A stretch of 64,000 bases of DNA from Pseudocitrobacter sp913778145 (GTDB lineage Bacteria; Pseudomonadota; Gammaproteobacteria; Enterobacterales; Enterobacteriaceae), in NCBI GenBank assembly GCA_035726825.1, contig JALNTX010000013.1, forward strand, positions 71,539 to 135,538, given 5' to 3'. The notes below the pieces were generated by a model. The model saw only the letters and a list, made by a program, of their open reading frames with translations. It was not told the DNA's origin and searched no databases. Both the position numbers and the translations under genes were made by a program. Shown piece by piece: positions 15,665-25,052 of this stretch. Position 1 is the first letter of the stretch; each line of letters opens with the position of its first letter.

Positions 15665-17800
15665 TTACTCGCCTTGTTCCGCGGCCGGAGCTTCCGGTGC
15701 GGCGGCAGGCTGAGACTGCTCGGTTGCTTCTTTGATGCTCAGACGGATACGGCCCTGACGGTCAACTTCCAGAACCTTAACCGGTACTTCCTGATTCATC
15801 TGCAGGTAATCAGTGACTTTCTCAACGCGCTTGTCAGCGATCTGAGAAATGTGCACCAGACCTTCTTTACCGCCGCCGATGGCAACGAATGCGCCAAAGT
15901 CTACAATACGGGTCACTTTACCGTTATAGATACGACCCACTTCGATCTCTGCGGTGATCTCTTCGATACGACGGATAGCGTATTTCGCTTTCTCACCGTC
16001 GGTCGCTGCGATCTTCACAGTACCGTCATCTTCGATTTCGATGGTGGTGCCGGTTTCTTCGGTCAGGGCACGGATGACAGAACCGCCTTTACCGATAACG
16101 TCTTTGATTTTGTCCGGGCTGATCTTAATGGTGTGGATACGCGGAGCGAATTCAGAGATATCGCCGCGCGGCGCGTTGATCGCCTGTTCCATCACGCCCA
16201 GGATGTGCAGACGTGCACCTTTAGCCTGGTTCAGAGCAACCTGCATGATTTCTTTGGTGATGCCTTCAATTTTGATATCCATCTGCAGTGCAGAGATACC
16301 GTCGCGGGAACCCGCAACTTTGAAGTCCATATCGCCCAGGTGGTCTTCGTCGCCCAGGATGTCAGACAGCACAACAAAGTTGTCGCCTTCTTTCACCAGA
16401 CCCATCGCGATACCCGCAACGGCGGCTTTGATCGGCACACCTGCGTCCATCAGCGCCAGAGAAGCACCACATACGGAAGCCATGGAAGAAGAACCGTTAG
16501 ATTCGGTGATTTCAGAAACCACACGAACGGTGTACGGGAATTTATCCAGTTCCGGCATCACTGCCAGTACGCCACGCTTCGCCAGACGGCCATGACCGAT
16601 TTCACGACGCTTCGGAGAACCGACCATACCGGTTTCACCTACGCAGTACGGAGGGAAGTTGTAGTGGAACAGGAAGTTGTCAGTACGCTCGCCCATCAGC
16701 TCGTCGAGGTTCTGCGCATCACGGGTAGTACCCAGAGTCGCAGTCACCAGCGCCTGGGTTTCACCACGGGTGAACAGCGCGGAACCGTGGGTACGCGGCA
16801 GTACGCCAGTGCGTACGTCCAGACCACGGATCATGTCTTTTTCACGGCCATCGATACGCGGTTCGCCTGCCAGTACGCGGCTACGAACGACTTTTTTCTC
16901 GATAGCGTGCAGGATGTCGCCCAGTTCGTTTTCGTCCAGGGTTTCATCTTCAGCAACCAGGGTCGCGATGGTTTCAGATTTGATCACGTCAACCTGAGCA
17001 TAGCGTTCCTGTTTGTCGGTAATGCGGTAAGCATCGCTCAGGCGCGCTTCTGCCAGGGCCGCAACACGTGCATTCAGCGCGTCGTTTACGGCTTCTGGTT
17101 GCCAATCCCAACGCGGTTTGCCGGCTTCTTTAACCAGCTCGTTGATTTCGCGGATAACAACCTGCTGCTGTTCATGGCCAAACACCACAGCGCCCAGCAT
17201 CTGGTCTTCGCTCAGCAATTCAGCTTCGGATTCAACCATCAGCACAGCCGCTTCGGTACCGGCAACAACCAGGTCCAGCTTGCTTTCTTTCAGTTCGTCC
17301 TGAGTCGGGTTCAGCACGTACTGGTCATTGATGTAACCCACGCGAGCGGCGCCAATCGGGCCGTTGAACGGGATACCGGACAGAGACAGGGCTGCAGAAG
17401 CACCAATCATTGCCACGATGTCTGGGTTAACCTGCGGGTTTACGGACACTACGGTCGCGATAACCTGAACTTCGTTCACGAAGCCTTCCGGGAACAGCGG
17501 GCGAACCGGGCGGTCAATCAGACGCGCGATCAGGGTTTCGCCTTCGCTTGGACGGCCTTCACGACGGAAGAAGCTACCCGGGATACGACCAGCAGCGTAG
17601 GTACGCTCCTGATAGTTAACGGTCAGCGGGAAGAAGTCCTGGCCTGGTTTCGCTTTTTTCTGGCCGACAACGGTAACGAATACCGCGGTGTCATCCATGC
17701 TAACCATTACGGCGGCAGTTGCCTGACGCGCCATCATGCCGGTTTCCAGAGTTACGGTGTGTTGGCCGTACTGGAATTTACGAACGATCGGATTAAGCAA
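15665..17800 (-). CDS. pnp: Polyribonucleotide nucleotidyltransferase (PNPase)
   Basis: PNPase degrades RNA 3'-to-5' by phosphorolysis, alone and in the degradosome with RNase E, and can also add 3' tails. Translation starts at TTG 17800 (LNPIVRKFQYG follows the initiator), giving 711 residues as in E. coli; SD GGAT lies 8 bp before. Two RNase PH-like domains (about 1-220 and 310-550, catalytic FRREGRPS and DGREKD regions) flank a helical linker; KH domain about 555-615 (IKDVIGKGGSVIRAL) and S1 domain about 620-690 (GKVTRIVDFGAFV) bind RNA; the Ala/Pro/Glu tail ends in AEQGE. The leader has the RNase III-processed hairpin used in autocontrol. Confidence 0.97.
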   Translation of the reverse strand: MLNPIVRKFQYGQHTVTLETGMMARQATAAVMVSMDDTAVFVTVVGQKKAKPGQDFFPLTVNYQERTYAAGRIPGSFFRREGRPSEGETLIARLIDRPVRPLFPEGFVNEVQVIATVVSVNPQVNPDIVAMIGASAALSLSGIPFNGPIGAARVGYINDQYVLNPTQDELKESKLDLVVAGTEAAVLMVESEAELLSEDQMLGAVVFGHEQQQVVIREINELVKEAGKPRWDWQPEAVNDALNARVAALAEARLSDAYRITDKQERYAQVDVIKSETIATLVAEDETLDENELGDILHAIEKKVVRSRVLAGEPRIDGREKDMIRGLDVRTGVLPRTHGSALFTRGETQALVTATLGTTRDAQNLDELMGERTDNFLFHYNFPPYCVGETGMVGSPKRREIGHGRLAKRGVLAVMPELDKFPYTVRVVSEITESNGSSSMASVCGASLALMDAGVPIKAAVAGIAMGLVKEGDNFVVLSDILGDEDHLGDMDFKVAGSRDGISALQMDIKIEGITKEIMQVALNQAKGARLHILGVMEQAINAPRGDISEFAPRIHTIKISPDKIKDVIGKGGSVIRALTEETGTTIEIEDDGTVKIAATDGEKAKYAIRRIEEITAEIEVGRIYNGKVTRIVDFGAFVAIGGGKEGLVHISQIADKRVEKVTDYLQMNQEVPVKVLEVDRQGRIRLSIKEATEQSQPAAAPEAPAAEQGE

Positions 17801-17877
17801 AATTCTATCCTTTCTTATTAAGTGGCAGCACACCCTCAGGCGTGCCGACATTGGAACCCGATCTTCTTTGCATCCTC

Positions 17878-17928
17878 GCGACTAATGACAACCCTAACCC
17901 TTCATGGGTGAAGCCTCTCATTAGCCGC
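17878..17928 (-). promoter_or_regulatory. pnp leader hairpin (RNase III autoregulation site)
   Basis: In the pnp 5' leader, 11-nt arms at 17878-17888 and 17918-17928 can pair with one G-U to make a long stem. This is the position and shape of the stem cut by RNase III in E. coli, after which PNPase removes the small duplex half and represses its own translation. The rest of the 346-bp pnp-rpsO gap holds the pnp promoter and the rpsO terminator. Confidence 0.7.
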
Positions 17929-17967
17929 GCGAACCTCTGCAATGAAGAACATGTACAACAACAATAC

Positions 17968-17973
17968 ATTATA
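17968..17973 (-). promoter_or_regulatory. Putative -10 of the pnp promoter
   Basis: A perfect TATAAT in GGGTATAATG on the minus strand, about 170 bp before the pnp start and just before the RNase III stem. I could not find a good -35 at 16-18 bp, so only the -10 is marked. Confidence 0.5.
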
Positions 17974-18102
17974 CCCGTTATCTTTCAAAATACCGCTGCG
18001 TTAGCAATGTGCGTTGTAAATTCATTTACGTGGCACTGAGACTTTCGCTAAAGCGCTATTTTTTTCGGGTACATTTTCGCTTAAATAGCTGACATCTGGT
18101 GG

Positions 18103-18126
18103 AAAAAAGGGGCCATAAAGGCCCCT
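18103..18126 (-). terminator. Terminator of rpsO
   Basis: AGGGGCC / GGCCCCT stem with a TTTAT loop followed by T6 on the minus strand, 20 bp after rpsO. In E. coli the matching hairpin both terminates part of transcription and protects rpsO mRNA; some read-through reaches pnp. Confidence 0.9.
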
Positions 18127-18146
18127 CTTTCTGAAACTCGCCAGAA

Positions 18147-18416
18147 TTAGCGACGCAGACCCAGACGCTCGATCAGCGCGGTGTAGCGTGCAACATCTTT
18201 ACGTTTCAGGTAGTCCAGCAGTTTACGACGCTGAGAAACCATGCGCAGCAGACCACGACGGCTGTGGTGATCTTTTTTGTGCTCTGCAAAGTGACCCTGC
18301 AGGTGGTTGATCTGTGCAGTCAGCAGAGCAACCTGAACTTCGGTAGAACCGCTGTCGTTCGCATCGCGACCGAACTCAGAAACGATTTGTGCTTTAGCTT
18401 CAACGCTTAGAGACAT
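18147..18416 (-). CDS. rpsO: 30S ribosomal protein S15
   Basis: S15 is a primary binder of the 16S rRNA central domain and forms an intersubunit bridge. The start at 18416 (MSLSVEAKAQ) gives 89 residues as in E. coli; the longer frame from 18428 adds four residues before this Met and was not used. HSRRGLLRMVSQRRKLLDYL (about residues 46-65) is the rRNA-binding region. S15 represses its own translation in E. coli by trapping the ribosome on a pseudoknot around the start codon; a matching leader is present but the fold was not computed. Confidence 0.97.
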   Translation of the reverse strand: MSLSVEAKAQIVSEFGRDANDSGSTEVQVALLTAQINHLQGHFAEHKKDHHSRRGLLRMVSQRRKLLDYLKRKDVARYTALIERLGLRR

Positions 18417-18523
18417 TTTGAACTCCAAATTTAAAAGAATGAAAGGGTGCCGATCTCTAATTCAGCAGCCCTGAGATAACGCTTGCCAATTGTTAAACAA
18501 TTACGCAGGCGTTAAGCCGCAAC

Positions 18524-18552
18524 ATTCTACTCGCAGCGGCCTGTTATCGCAA
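18524..18552 (-). promoter_or_regulatory. Promoter of rpsO(-pnp)
   Basis: On the minus strand TTGCGA (18547-18552) and TAGAAT (18524-18529) are 17 bp apart, a good sigma-70 match. It lies between truB and rpsO, about 110 bp before the rpsO start. Confidence 0.7.
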
Positions 18553-18566
18553 GAGAGGCAATTGCC

Positions 18567-19511
18567 TCACTCGGGGTATTCGACCACCAGGCGACGCGGG
18601 GCAACGCGGCCTTCATCGTCGATTTCCGCCATGCCGATAAATTTCGCGTCGTCGCCTTCCGTGACGCGAACCAACCCGCTGGCTGGCGCCTGAGAGGCTC
18701 GCACCGGCTGGCCATTTTTAAAATACGCCGCAACGACAGAAGGAATATTAACGACCGGGAAGTCCGACGCCGGGCTGTCCATTGGCATCAGCAGCGGGTC
18801 CAGCAGCTGCGCGGCAGGAATACCCTGCTGTTCAGCCTGCTCCACATACTCACGCAGTTGTTCAAGCGTCACCATCCGCTCAACCGGGTATTTACTCACC
18901 GCCAGACGACGCAGGAAAATCACGTGCGCGCCGCAGCCGAGCTTTTCGCCCAGGTCATCAATGATGGTGCGAATGTAGGTGCCTTTCGAACAGTGAATTT
19001 CCAGCTCCAGTTCATTGCCTTCATGGCGAATAAACAGCAGCTCGTACACGGTGATCGGGCGCGCTTCACGCGGCACTTCAATACCCTGTCGGGCATATTC
19101 GTAGAGTTTTTTGCCCTGATACTTCAGCGCCGAATACATGGACGGCACCTGCTGGGTGTCGCCACGAAAACTCTCCAGCGCCTCAGCCAGCTGCGCATCG
19201 GTGAAGGTCACCGGGCGTTCTTCGACAATCTGACCATCGGCATCGGACGTATCGGTACGTTGACCCAAACGTGCAATGACGCGATAACGCTTGTCGGAAT
19301 CCAGCAGATACTGGGAAAACTTGGTGGCTTCACCCAGACAAATCGGCAGCATGCCGGTCGCCAGCGGATCCAGCGCCCCGGTATGCCCGGCGCGGTTCGC
19401 GTTATAAAGGCGTTTTACTTTTTGCAGCACATCATTGCTGGATGCACCCTGTGGTTTATCCAGCAACAATACGCCGTGGATATCACGACCGCGACGACGA
19501 GGACGACTCAT
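18567..19511 (-). CDS. truB: tRNA pseudouridine-55 synthase TruB
   Basis: TruB converts U55 of the T-loop to pseudouridine in nearly all tRNAs and also acts as a tRNA chaperone. The catalytic motif GALDPLATGML carries the nucleophile Asp48. KLYEYARQG (near 128-136) is another family block, and the C-terminal segment past about residue 250 is a PUA domain. 314 residues, identical in length to E. coli. The ATG shares one base with the rbfA stop codon (ATGA), so translation is coupled in the nusA-infB operon. Confidence 0.97.
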   Translation of the reverse strand: MSRPRRRGRDIHGVLLLDKPQGASSNDVLQKVKRLYNANRAGHTGALDPLATGMLPICLGEATKFSQYLLDSDKRYRVIARLGQRTDTSDADGQIVEERPVTFTDAQLAEALESFRGDTQQVPSMYSALKYQGKKLYEYARQGIEVPREARPITVYELLFIRHEGNELELEIHCSKGTYIRTIIDDLGEKLGCGAHVIFLRRLAVSKYPVERMVTLEQLREYVEQAEQQGIPAAQLLDPLLMPMDSPASDFPVVNIPSVVAAYFKNGQPVRASQAPASGLVRVTEGDDAKFIGMAEIDDEGRVAPRRLVVEYPE

Positions 19512-19912
19512 CAGTCCTCCTTGCTGTCGTCCGGGTTCACACGACGTTCTTCGTCATGTTTCACCACGTTAGTCACCAGGTTGGACATACGCATACCTTC
19601 TACTAATGAGTTGTCATAGAAGAAGGTCAGTTCCGGCACGATACGCAGGCGCATAGCTTTACCCAGCAGCGAGCGGATGAAGCCAGATGCTTCCTGTAAC
19701 GCTTTGATGCCTGCTTTTACGGCAGCTTCATCTTTGTCGTTCAGGAAGGTAACGAACACTTTGGCATAGGCCAGGTCACGAGACATTTCCACACCGGAAA
19801 CGGTGGTCATCATGCCCAGACGCGGGTCTTTAATTTCGCGTTGCAGGATGAGTGCGATCTCTTTTTGCATCTCCTGACCCACACGCTGCGGGCGACCAAA
19901 TTCTTTCGCCAT
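19511..19912 (-). CDS. rbfA: 30S ribosome-binding factor RbfA
   Basis: RbfA binds the immature 30S subunit near 16S helix 1 and is needed for late maturation and growth in the cold. The start at 19912 (MAKEFGRPQRVGQEM) gives 133 residues as in E. coli. It is a single KH-like domain (about residues 5-110) with a charged C-terminal tail. The gene lies between infB, from which it is separated by a terminator-like hairpin and a BIME, and truB. Confidence 0.96.
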   Translation of the reverse strand: MAKEFGRPQRVGQEMQKEIALILQREIKDPRLGMMTTVSGVEMSRDLAYAKVFVTFLNDKDEAAVKAGIKALQEASGFIRSLLGKAMRLRIVPELTFFYDNSLVEGMRMSNLVTNVVKHDEERRVNPDDSKED

Positions 19913-19927
19913 AATAAATTCTCCAGA

Positions 19928-19950
19928 CAAAAAAGGGGCCAAAAGCCCCT
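19928..19950 (-). terminator. Intra-operon hairpin with T-run upstream of rbfA
   Basis: On the minus strand AGGGGC / GCCCCT with a 5-nt loop is followed by six or more T, 15 bp before the rbfA start. As it lies within the nusA-infB-rbfA-truB operon it probably works as a partial terminator, lowering rbfA-truB expression relative to infB, or protects the infB 3' end. Confidence 0.75.
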
Positions 19951-19986
19951 TTTAAAATTAATCTCAGGTGGAAAGGGCTGTTCACG

Positions 19987-20061
19987 TAGGCCTGATAAAA
20001 CGCGCGAGCGTCGCATCAGGCAACGGCTGCCGGATGCGGCGTGACGCCTTATCCGGCCTAC
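19987..20061. repeat. BIME between infB and rbfA
   Basis: TAGGCCTGATAAAACG...GCATCAGGCA and CTGCCGGATGCGGCG...CGCCTTATCCGGCCTAC are two opposed REP palindromes just past the infB stop codon. Confidence 0.85.
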
Positions 20062-20073
20062 ACCCAACCAACC

Positions 20074-22761
20074 TTAGGCAATCGTACGCTGAATTTCGAT
20101 GATCTCGAACACTTCGATCATATCGCCAACGCGAACGTCGTTGTAGTTCTTCACGCCGATACCACATTCCATGCCGTTACGGACTTCGTTAACGTCATCT
20201 TTGAAGCGGCGCAGGGATTCCAGCTCGCCTTCATAGATAACCACGTTGTCACGCAGAACGCGGATTGGGTTGTGACGCTTGATGATACCTTCGGTAACCA
20301 TACAGCCCGCGATCGCACCGAATTTCGGTGATTTGAACACGTCACGTACTTCAGCCAGACCGATGATCTGCTGTTTCAGTTCCGGAGACAGCATACCGCT
20401 CATCGCTGCTTTCACTTCGTCGATCAGGTTATAGATGACGGAGTAGTAACGCAGATCCAGGCTTTCTGCTTCGATCACGCGGCGCGCAGAGGCATCAGCA
20501 CGGACGTTGAAGCCAACCAGGATGGCGTTGGAAGCCGCAGCAAGCGTGGCGTCGGTTTCGGTGATACCACCTACGCCAGAACCGATGATCTTCACTTTCA
20601 CTTCGTCGGTAGACAGTTTCAGCAAGGAATCGGAAATCGCTTCTACAGAACCCTGTACGTCAGCCTTCAGCACGATGTTCACTTCGTGAACTTCGCCTTC
20701 GGTCATGTTGGCGAACATGTTCTCGAGTTTAGATTTCTGCTGACGAGCCAGTTTAACTTCGCGGAATTTGCCCTGACGATACAGTGCAACTTCACGCGCT
20801 TTCTTCTCGTCACGCACAACGGTCACTTCATCACCGGCAGCCGGAACACCGGACAGACCGAGGATTTCCACCGGAATGGACGGACCTGCTTCCAGCACTT
20901 CCTGACCCAGTTCGTTACGCATCGCACGAACACGGCCATATTCGAAGCCACACAGAACGATGTCGCCCTTGTGCAGAGTACCTTCGCGTACCAGAACGGT
21001 AGCAACCGGACCACGACCTTTATCCAGGAAGGATTCGATAACCGCGCCGCTCGCCATACCTTTACGAACCGCTTTCAGTTCCAGAACTTCAGCCTGCAGC
21101 AGGATAGCGTTCAGCAGGTCATCAATACCGGTACCTGCTTTCGCAGAAACTGGGATGAACTGTGCTTCGCCGCCCCACTCTTCCGGCATAACGCCGTACT
21201 GGGAGAGTTCGTTCTTAACGCGATCGAGGTCAGCTTCTGGCTTATCGATTTTGTTCACCGCAACAACCAGCGGAACCTGCGCCGCTTTCGCGTGCTGGAT
21301 AGCTTCGATGGTCTGCGGCATCACGCCGTCGTCTGCTGCCACAACCAGAACCACGATATCCGTTGCCTGCGCACCACGAGCACGCATAGAGGTAAACGCG
21401 GCGTGGCCCGGGGTGTCCAGGAAGGTGATCATGCCGTTGTCGGTCTGAACGTGGTATGCACCGATGTGCTGGGTAATACCACCCGCTTCGCCAGAGGCCA
21501 CTTTCGTTGAACGAATGTAGTCCAGCAGAGAGGTTTTACCGTGGTCAACGTGACCCATGATGGTCACAACCGGCGCGCGCGGTTCAGCCGCAGCACCCGT
21601 ATCACGGTCGCTCATTACCGCTTCTTCCAGCTCGTTTTCACGACGCAGGATAACTTTGTGGCCCATCTCTTCGGCAACCAGCTGTGCGGTTTCCTGGTCG
21701 ATGACCTGGTTGATGGTCGCCATGGCGCCCAGCTTCATCATCGCTTTGATGACCTGAGAACCTTTAACGGCCATTTTGTTAGCCAGTTCGCCAACGGTGA
21801 TGGTTTCGCCGATCACAACGTCACGGTTAACGGCCTGCGCTGGCTTCTGGAAGCCCTGCTGCAGTGCGGAACCTTTACGCTGTTTTCCGCCTTTACCGCC
21901 ACGAACGGCCGCACGGGCTTCTTCGCGGTCAGCTTTGGATTCAGCGTGTTTGTTGCCTTTTTTCGCCGGACGCGCCGCTTTCGCGTTACGACCACGGCCA
22001 CGACCACCTTCAACTTCACGATCGTTTTCATCTTCAGCCTGACGAGCATGCTGAGAAGTGGTGACGTGATAATCGCTGGTATCTTCAGTCGGCTCAGTGT
22101 TATTCACACCGTTTTTCTCGTTTTCTTCTGCCATGCGGCGGGCTTCTTCCGCAACGCGGCGCGCTTCTTCTTCAAGCTTGCGGCGTGCTTCTTCTTCCGC
22201 TTTGCGCTTCAGCTCTGCAGCTTCACTTTCACGGCGGGCTTTCTCAGCCTGGGCAGTTTTAGTCATATCGTCTTGTTGATTGCTCACTTTGTCTTTTTCC
22301 GCAGCTTCACGTTTCGCTTTATCAGCGGCTTCACGTTTCGCTTGTTCCGCGGCCTCACGTTCAGCTTTCTGTTGCGCCTCGCGCTTCGCTGCTTCTTCAG
22401 CTTCACGACGGGCTTGCTCTTCCGCTTCACGCTGCGCCTGCTCTTCCGCGGCCAGGCGTTCAGCCTCTTGCGGATCGCGTTTCACAAAGGTGCGTGTCTT
22501 GCGGACTTCAATTTGCACCGACTTACTTTTACCACCGGTACCTGGGATATTGAGCGTGCTGCGCGTTTTGCGCTGCAGAGTCAATTTGTCCGGCGCAGAA
22601 CCGTTTTCACGGTTCAGGTGCGCCAGTAAAGTTTGTTTCTCTTGTGCGGACACAGAGTCATCAGCAGACTTCGGGATACCAGCGTCAGCAAATTGCTGTA
22701 CCAGGCGATCCACCGAGGTCTGTATCTCTGCGGCCAGCGTTTTTACGGTTACATCTGTCAT
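20074..22761 (-). CDS. infB: Translation initiation factor IF-2
   Basis: IF-2 is the GTPase that brings fMet-tRNA to the 30S P site and promotes subunit joining. The 895 residues include an N-terminal IF2-N domain (about 1-50), a long Ala/Glu/Lys/Arg-rich coiled segment (about 95-235), a second IF2-N (about 320-370) and the GTPase core with G1 GHVDHGKT, G3 DTPGHA and G4 NKID (about 403-560), then domains II-IV; domain IV binds fMet-tRNA. E. coli has 890 residues and makes shorter forms from internal starts; these are probable here too but were not mapped. It lies 24 bp after nusA. Confidence 0.97.
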   Translation of the reverse strand: MTDVTVKTLAAEIQTSVDRLVQQFADAGIPKSADDSVSAQEKQTLLAHLNRENGSAPDKLTLQRKTRSTLNIPGTGGKSKSVQIEVRKTRTFVKRDPQEAERLAAEEQAQREAEEQARREAEEAAKREAQQKAEREAAEQAKREAADKAKREAAEKDKVSNQQDDMTKTAQAEKARRESEAAELKRKAEEEARRKLEEEARRVAEEARRMAEENEKNGVNNTEPTEDTSDYHVTTSQHARQAEDENDREVEGGRGRGRNAKAARPAKKGNKHAESKADREEARAAVRGGKGGKQRKGSALQQGFQKPAQAVNRDVVIGETITVGELANKMAVKGSQVIKAMMKLGAMATINQVIDQETAQLVAEEMGHKVILRRENELEEAVMSDRDTGAAAEPRAPVVTIMGHVDHGKTSLLDYIRSTKVASGEAGGITQHIGAYHVQTDNGMITFLDTPGHAAFTSMRARGAQATDIVVLVVAADDGVMPQTIEAIQHAKAAQVPLVVAVNKIDKPEADLDRVKNELSQYGVMPEEWGGEAQFIPVSAKAGTGIDDLLNAILLQAEVLELKAVRKGMASGAVIESFLDKGRGPVATVLVREGTLHKGDIVLCGFEYGRVRAMRNELGQEVLEAGPSIPVEILGLSGVPAAGDEVTVVRDEKKAREVALYRQGKFREVKLARQQKSKLENMFANMTEGEVHEVNIVLKADVQGSVEAISDSLLKLSTDEVKVKIIGSGVGGITETDATLAAASNAILVGFNVRADASARRVIEAESLDLRYYSVIYNLIDEVKAAMSGMLSPELKQQIIGLAEVRDVFKSPKFGAIAGCMVTEGIIKRHNPIRVLRDNVVIYEGELESLRRFKDDVNEVRNGMECGIGVKNYNDVRVGDMIEVFEIIEIQRTIA

Positions 22762-22785
22762 GCTGTTCCTTCCTGCTACAGTTTA

Positions 22786-24273
22786 TTACGCTTCGTCGCC
22801 GAACCAGCAAATATTACGGGCGGCCATGATGAGCTCGCCGGCTTTCTCGTCAGTTAAACCTTCGATATCAGCCAGGTCATCAACGCCTTGTTCAGCGAGA
22901 TCTTCCAGCGTACAAACACCACGAGCTGCCAGTTTGAATGCCATTGCGCGATCCAGCCCTTCAAGGTTGAGCAGATCGTCAGCCGGTTTGTTATCACCGA
23001 GGCTTTCTTCCTGGGCCAGTGCCAGAGTGGTCAGTGCGTTTTTAGCACGTTCGCGCAGTGCCTCAACGGTGTCTTCATCAAGGCCGTCGATTTCCAGCAG
23101 TTCTTTCATTGGCACGTAGGCCAGTTCTTCCAGCGTGGAGAAGCCTTCTTCAACCAGCACTGTCGCGAAATCTTCATCAATATCGAGATATTTGGTGAAG
23201 GTATCGATCGCTGCGTGCGCTTCAGCCTGATGCTTCGCCTGCAGGTCATCAACGGTCATGACGTTGAGTTCCCAGCCGCTCAGCTGCGAGGCCAGACGGA
23301 CGTTCTGACCATTACGGCCAATCGCCTGCGCCAGGTTGCCCGCTTCAACAGCGATATCCATAGTGTGTTTATCTTCGTCGACCACGATAGACGCGACATC
23401 CGCCGGCGCCATTGCGTTGATCACGAACTGCGCCGGGTTATCGTCCCACAGAACGATGTCGATACGCTCGCCGCCCAGTTCCGTCGAAACGGCCTGAACA
23501 CGCGCACCGCGCATACCCACGCAAGCACCCACCGGATCGATACGCTTATCGTTGGTTTTCACGGCGATTTTCGCACGAGAACCTGGATCGCGAGCGGCTG
23601 CTTTGATTTCAATAACTTCTTCGCCAATTTCTGGCACTTCAATGCGGAACAGTTCGATCAGCATTTCCGGCTTGGAGCGGGTGACGAACAGCTGCGCGCC
23701 ACGCGCTTCCGGACGTACGGAATAAAGTACACCACGGATACGGTCGCCTGGACGGAAGTTTTCACGCGGCAGCATATCTTCACGCAGGATAACGGCTTCA
23801 GCATTGTTGCCGAGATCCAAAGAGATGTTGTCACGGTTCACTTTCTTCACCACGCCGGTGATGATTTCACCTTCGTGCTCGCGGAACTGGTCAACGACCA
23901 TTGCGCGTTCAGCTTCGCGAACTTTCTGGACGATAACCTGTTTTGCCGTTTGGGTAGTGATACGGTCGAAGGTCACAGATTCAATCTGGTCTTCAACGTA
24001 GTCACCCACATTCAGGCTTTCGTCTTCGAAGCGTGCTGCTTCCAGGGTAATTTCTTTCGTCGGCTGCGTGACTTCTTCGACAATCACCCAACGACGGAAT
24101 GTATCGAAATCGCCGCTCTTACGATCGATCTCTACGCGAACGTCGATTTCTTGTTCGTATTTTTTCTTGGTAGCCGTTGCCAGCGCGCTTTCCAGCGCTT
24201 CGAAAATCTTCTCACGCGGCAGCGCTTTCTCATTGGAGACGGCTTCAACAACAGCCAAAATTTCTTTGTTCAT
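22786..24273 (-). CDS. nusA: Transcription termination/antitermination factor NusA
   Basis: NusA binds RNA polymerase and nascent RNA, promoting pausing and termination or, with other Nus factors, antitermination. The 495 residues (as in E. coli) comprise the N-terminal polymerase-binding domain (1-125), S1 (about 135-200, GEIITGVVKKV), KH1 and KH2 (about 230-345; GNGQNVRLASQL-like block reads GRNGQNVRLASQL) and two acidic repeats AR1 and AR2 (about 360-490), the last of which contacts the polymerase alpha subunit. Between rimP (27 bp upstream) and infB. Confidence 0.97.
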   Translation of the reverse strand: MNKEILAVVEAVSNEKALPREKIFEALESALATATKKKYEQEIDVRVEIDRKSGDFDTFRRWVIVEEVTQPTKEITLEAARFEDESLNVGDYVEDQIESVTFDRITTQTAKQVIVQKVREAERAMVVDQFREHEGEIITGVVKKVNRDNISLDLGNNAEAVILREDMLPRENFRPGDRIRGVLYSVRPEARGAQLFVTRSKPEMLIELFRIEVPEIGEEVIEIKAAARDPGSRAKIAVKTNDKRIDPVGACVGMRGARVQAVSTELGGERIDIVLWDDNPAQFVINAMAPADVASIVVDEDKHTMDIAVEAGNLAQAIGRNGQNVRLASQLSGWELNVMTVDDLQAKHQAEAHAAIDTFTKYLDIDEDFATVLVEEGFSTLEELAYVPMKELLEIDGLDEDTVEALRERAKNALTTLALAQEESLGDNKPADDLLNLEGLDRAMAFKLAARGVCTLEDLAEQGVDDLADIEGLTDEKAGELIMAARNICWFGDEA

Positions 24274-24300
24274 CGGGGCCTTTCACCTCAATCCAGACTG

Positions 24301-24753
24301 TTAAAAGTGGGGAACCAGGTTCGCCTTCTGGATGTTACTCAGCGCGAACACTTCATCTTTGCCTTCGACTGTCACAGTGATCATTTCACCGTCTACCGCT
24401 TTGATAATGCCCTGCCATTTACGACGGTTCTGAACCGCCATGCGCAGGACCAGCGTCACCTCTTCACCCAGGAAACGCGTGTAGTGTTCCGCGGTGAACA
24501 TAGGACGATCGAGGCCCGGAGAGGAAACTTCCAGGTTGTAAGCCACAGTAATCGGATCTTCTACATCCATTACCGCGCTTACCTGGTGGCTCACATCAGC
24601 ACAATCATCAACATTGATGCCATCTTCACTATCAATATAGATGCGCAGTGTGGATGTGCGACCGCGAATAAATTCGATGCCGACCAGTTCGTAGCCCAGG
24701 GCTTCAACTGGTGCCGTAATCATCTCTGTTAATTTTTGCTCTAATGTGGACAA
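24301..24753 (-). CDS. rimP: Ribosome maturation factor RimP
   Basis: RimP assists early 30S subunit assembly, helping S12 bind 16S rRNA. The start chosen is TTG 24753 (STLEQKLTEMI follows the initiator), preceded by the SD GGGGGTGG, giving 150 residues as in E. coli; a TTG four codons upstream is in frame but inside the SD. An N-terminal alpha/beta domain (about 10-85) and a C-terminal Sm-like beta-barrel (about 90-150) are recognisable. First protein gene of the metY-rimP-nusA-infB operon. Confidence 0.95.
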   Translation of the reverse strand: MSTLEQKLTEMITAPVEALGYELVGIEFIRGRTSTLRIYIDSEDGINVDDCADVSHQVSAVMDVEDPITVAYNLEVSSPGLDRPMFTAEHYTRFLGEEVTLVLRMAVQNRRKWQGIIKAVDGEMITVTVEGKDEVFALSNIQKANLVPHF

Positions 24754-24770
24754 ACCCACCCCCAAGACAT

Positions 24771-24790
24771 AAAAAAAGGGCGTAAAGCCC
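24771..24790 (-). terminator. Second leader terminator between metY and rimP
   Basis: On the minus strand GGGC-TTTAC-GCCC followed by T7, just before the rimP SD. Forms the second of two tandem hairpins with T-runs between metY and rimP, so the protein genes downstream need read-through or antitermination; NusA acting on these sites would give feedback. Confidence 0.75.
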
Positions 24791-24812
24791 AGTTATTCTG
24801 TAGTCAGATAAC

Positions 24813-24834
24813 AAAAAACCCCGATAAATCGGGG
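24813..24834 (-). terminator. First leader terminator between metY and rimP
   Basis: On the minus strand CCCCGATTTATCGGGG followed by T6, about 125 bp past the tRNA 3' end. First of the tandem terminators that separate metY from the nusA operon protein genes. Confidence 0.8.
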
Positions 24835-24960
24835 CTTTAGATAACTGAACCCTATAGCCGCAACTGCGGCCTGGAGAACCTTCCGAAAGAATTTTTTTCA
24901 AATCCAGCTACGAAGGCCTAAGTCTTCACAGTATATTTGAAAAAGAACTCTAAGGGAAAG

Positions 24961-25037
<77 letters not shown>

Positions 25038-25052
25038 CCTGAAACGTGGCAA

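Noticed and set aside
15674..17821. A 715-codon open frame on the plus strand opposite pnp
   Set aside because: It is a mirror of the highly biased codon use of pnp. Its composition is low-complexity in places and there is no matching family or start signal.
22888..24732. A 614-codon open frame opposite nusA and rimP
   Set aside because: Antisense shadow of two certain genes, crossing their boundary; rich in Phe/Arg/His as such shadows are.
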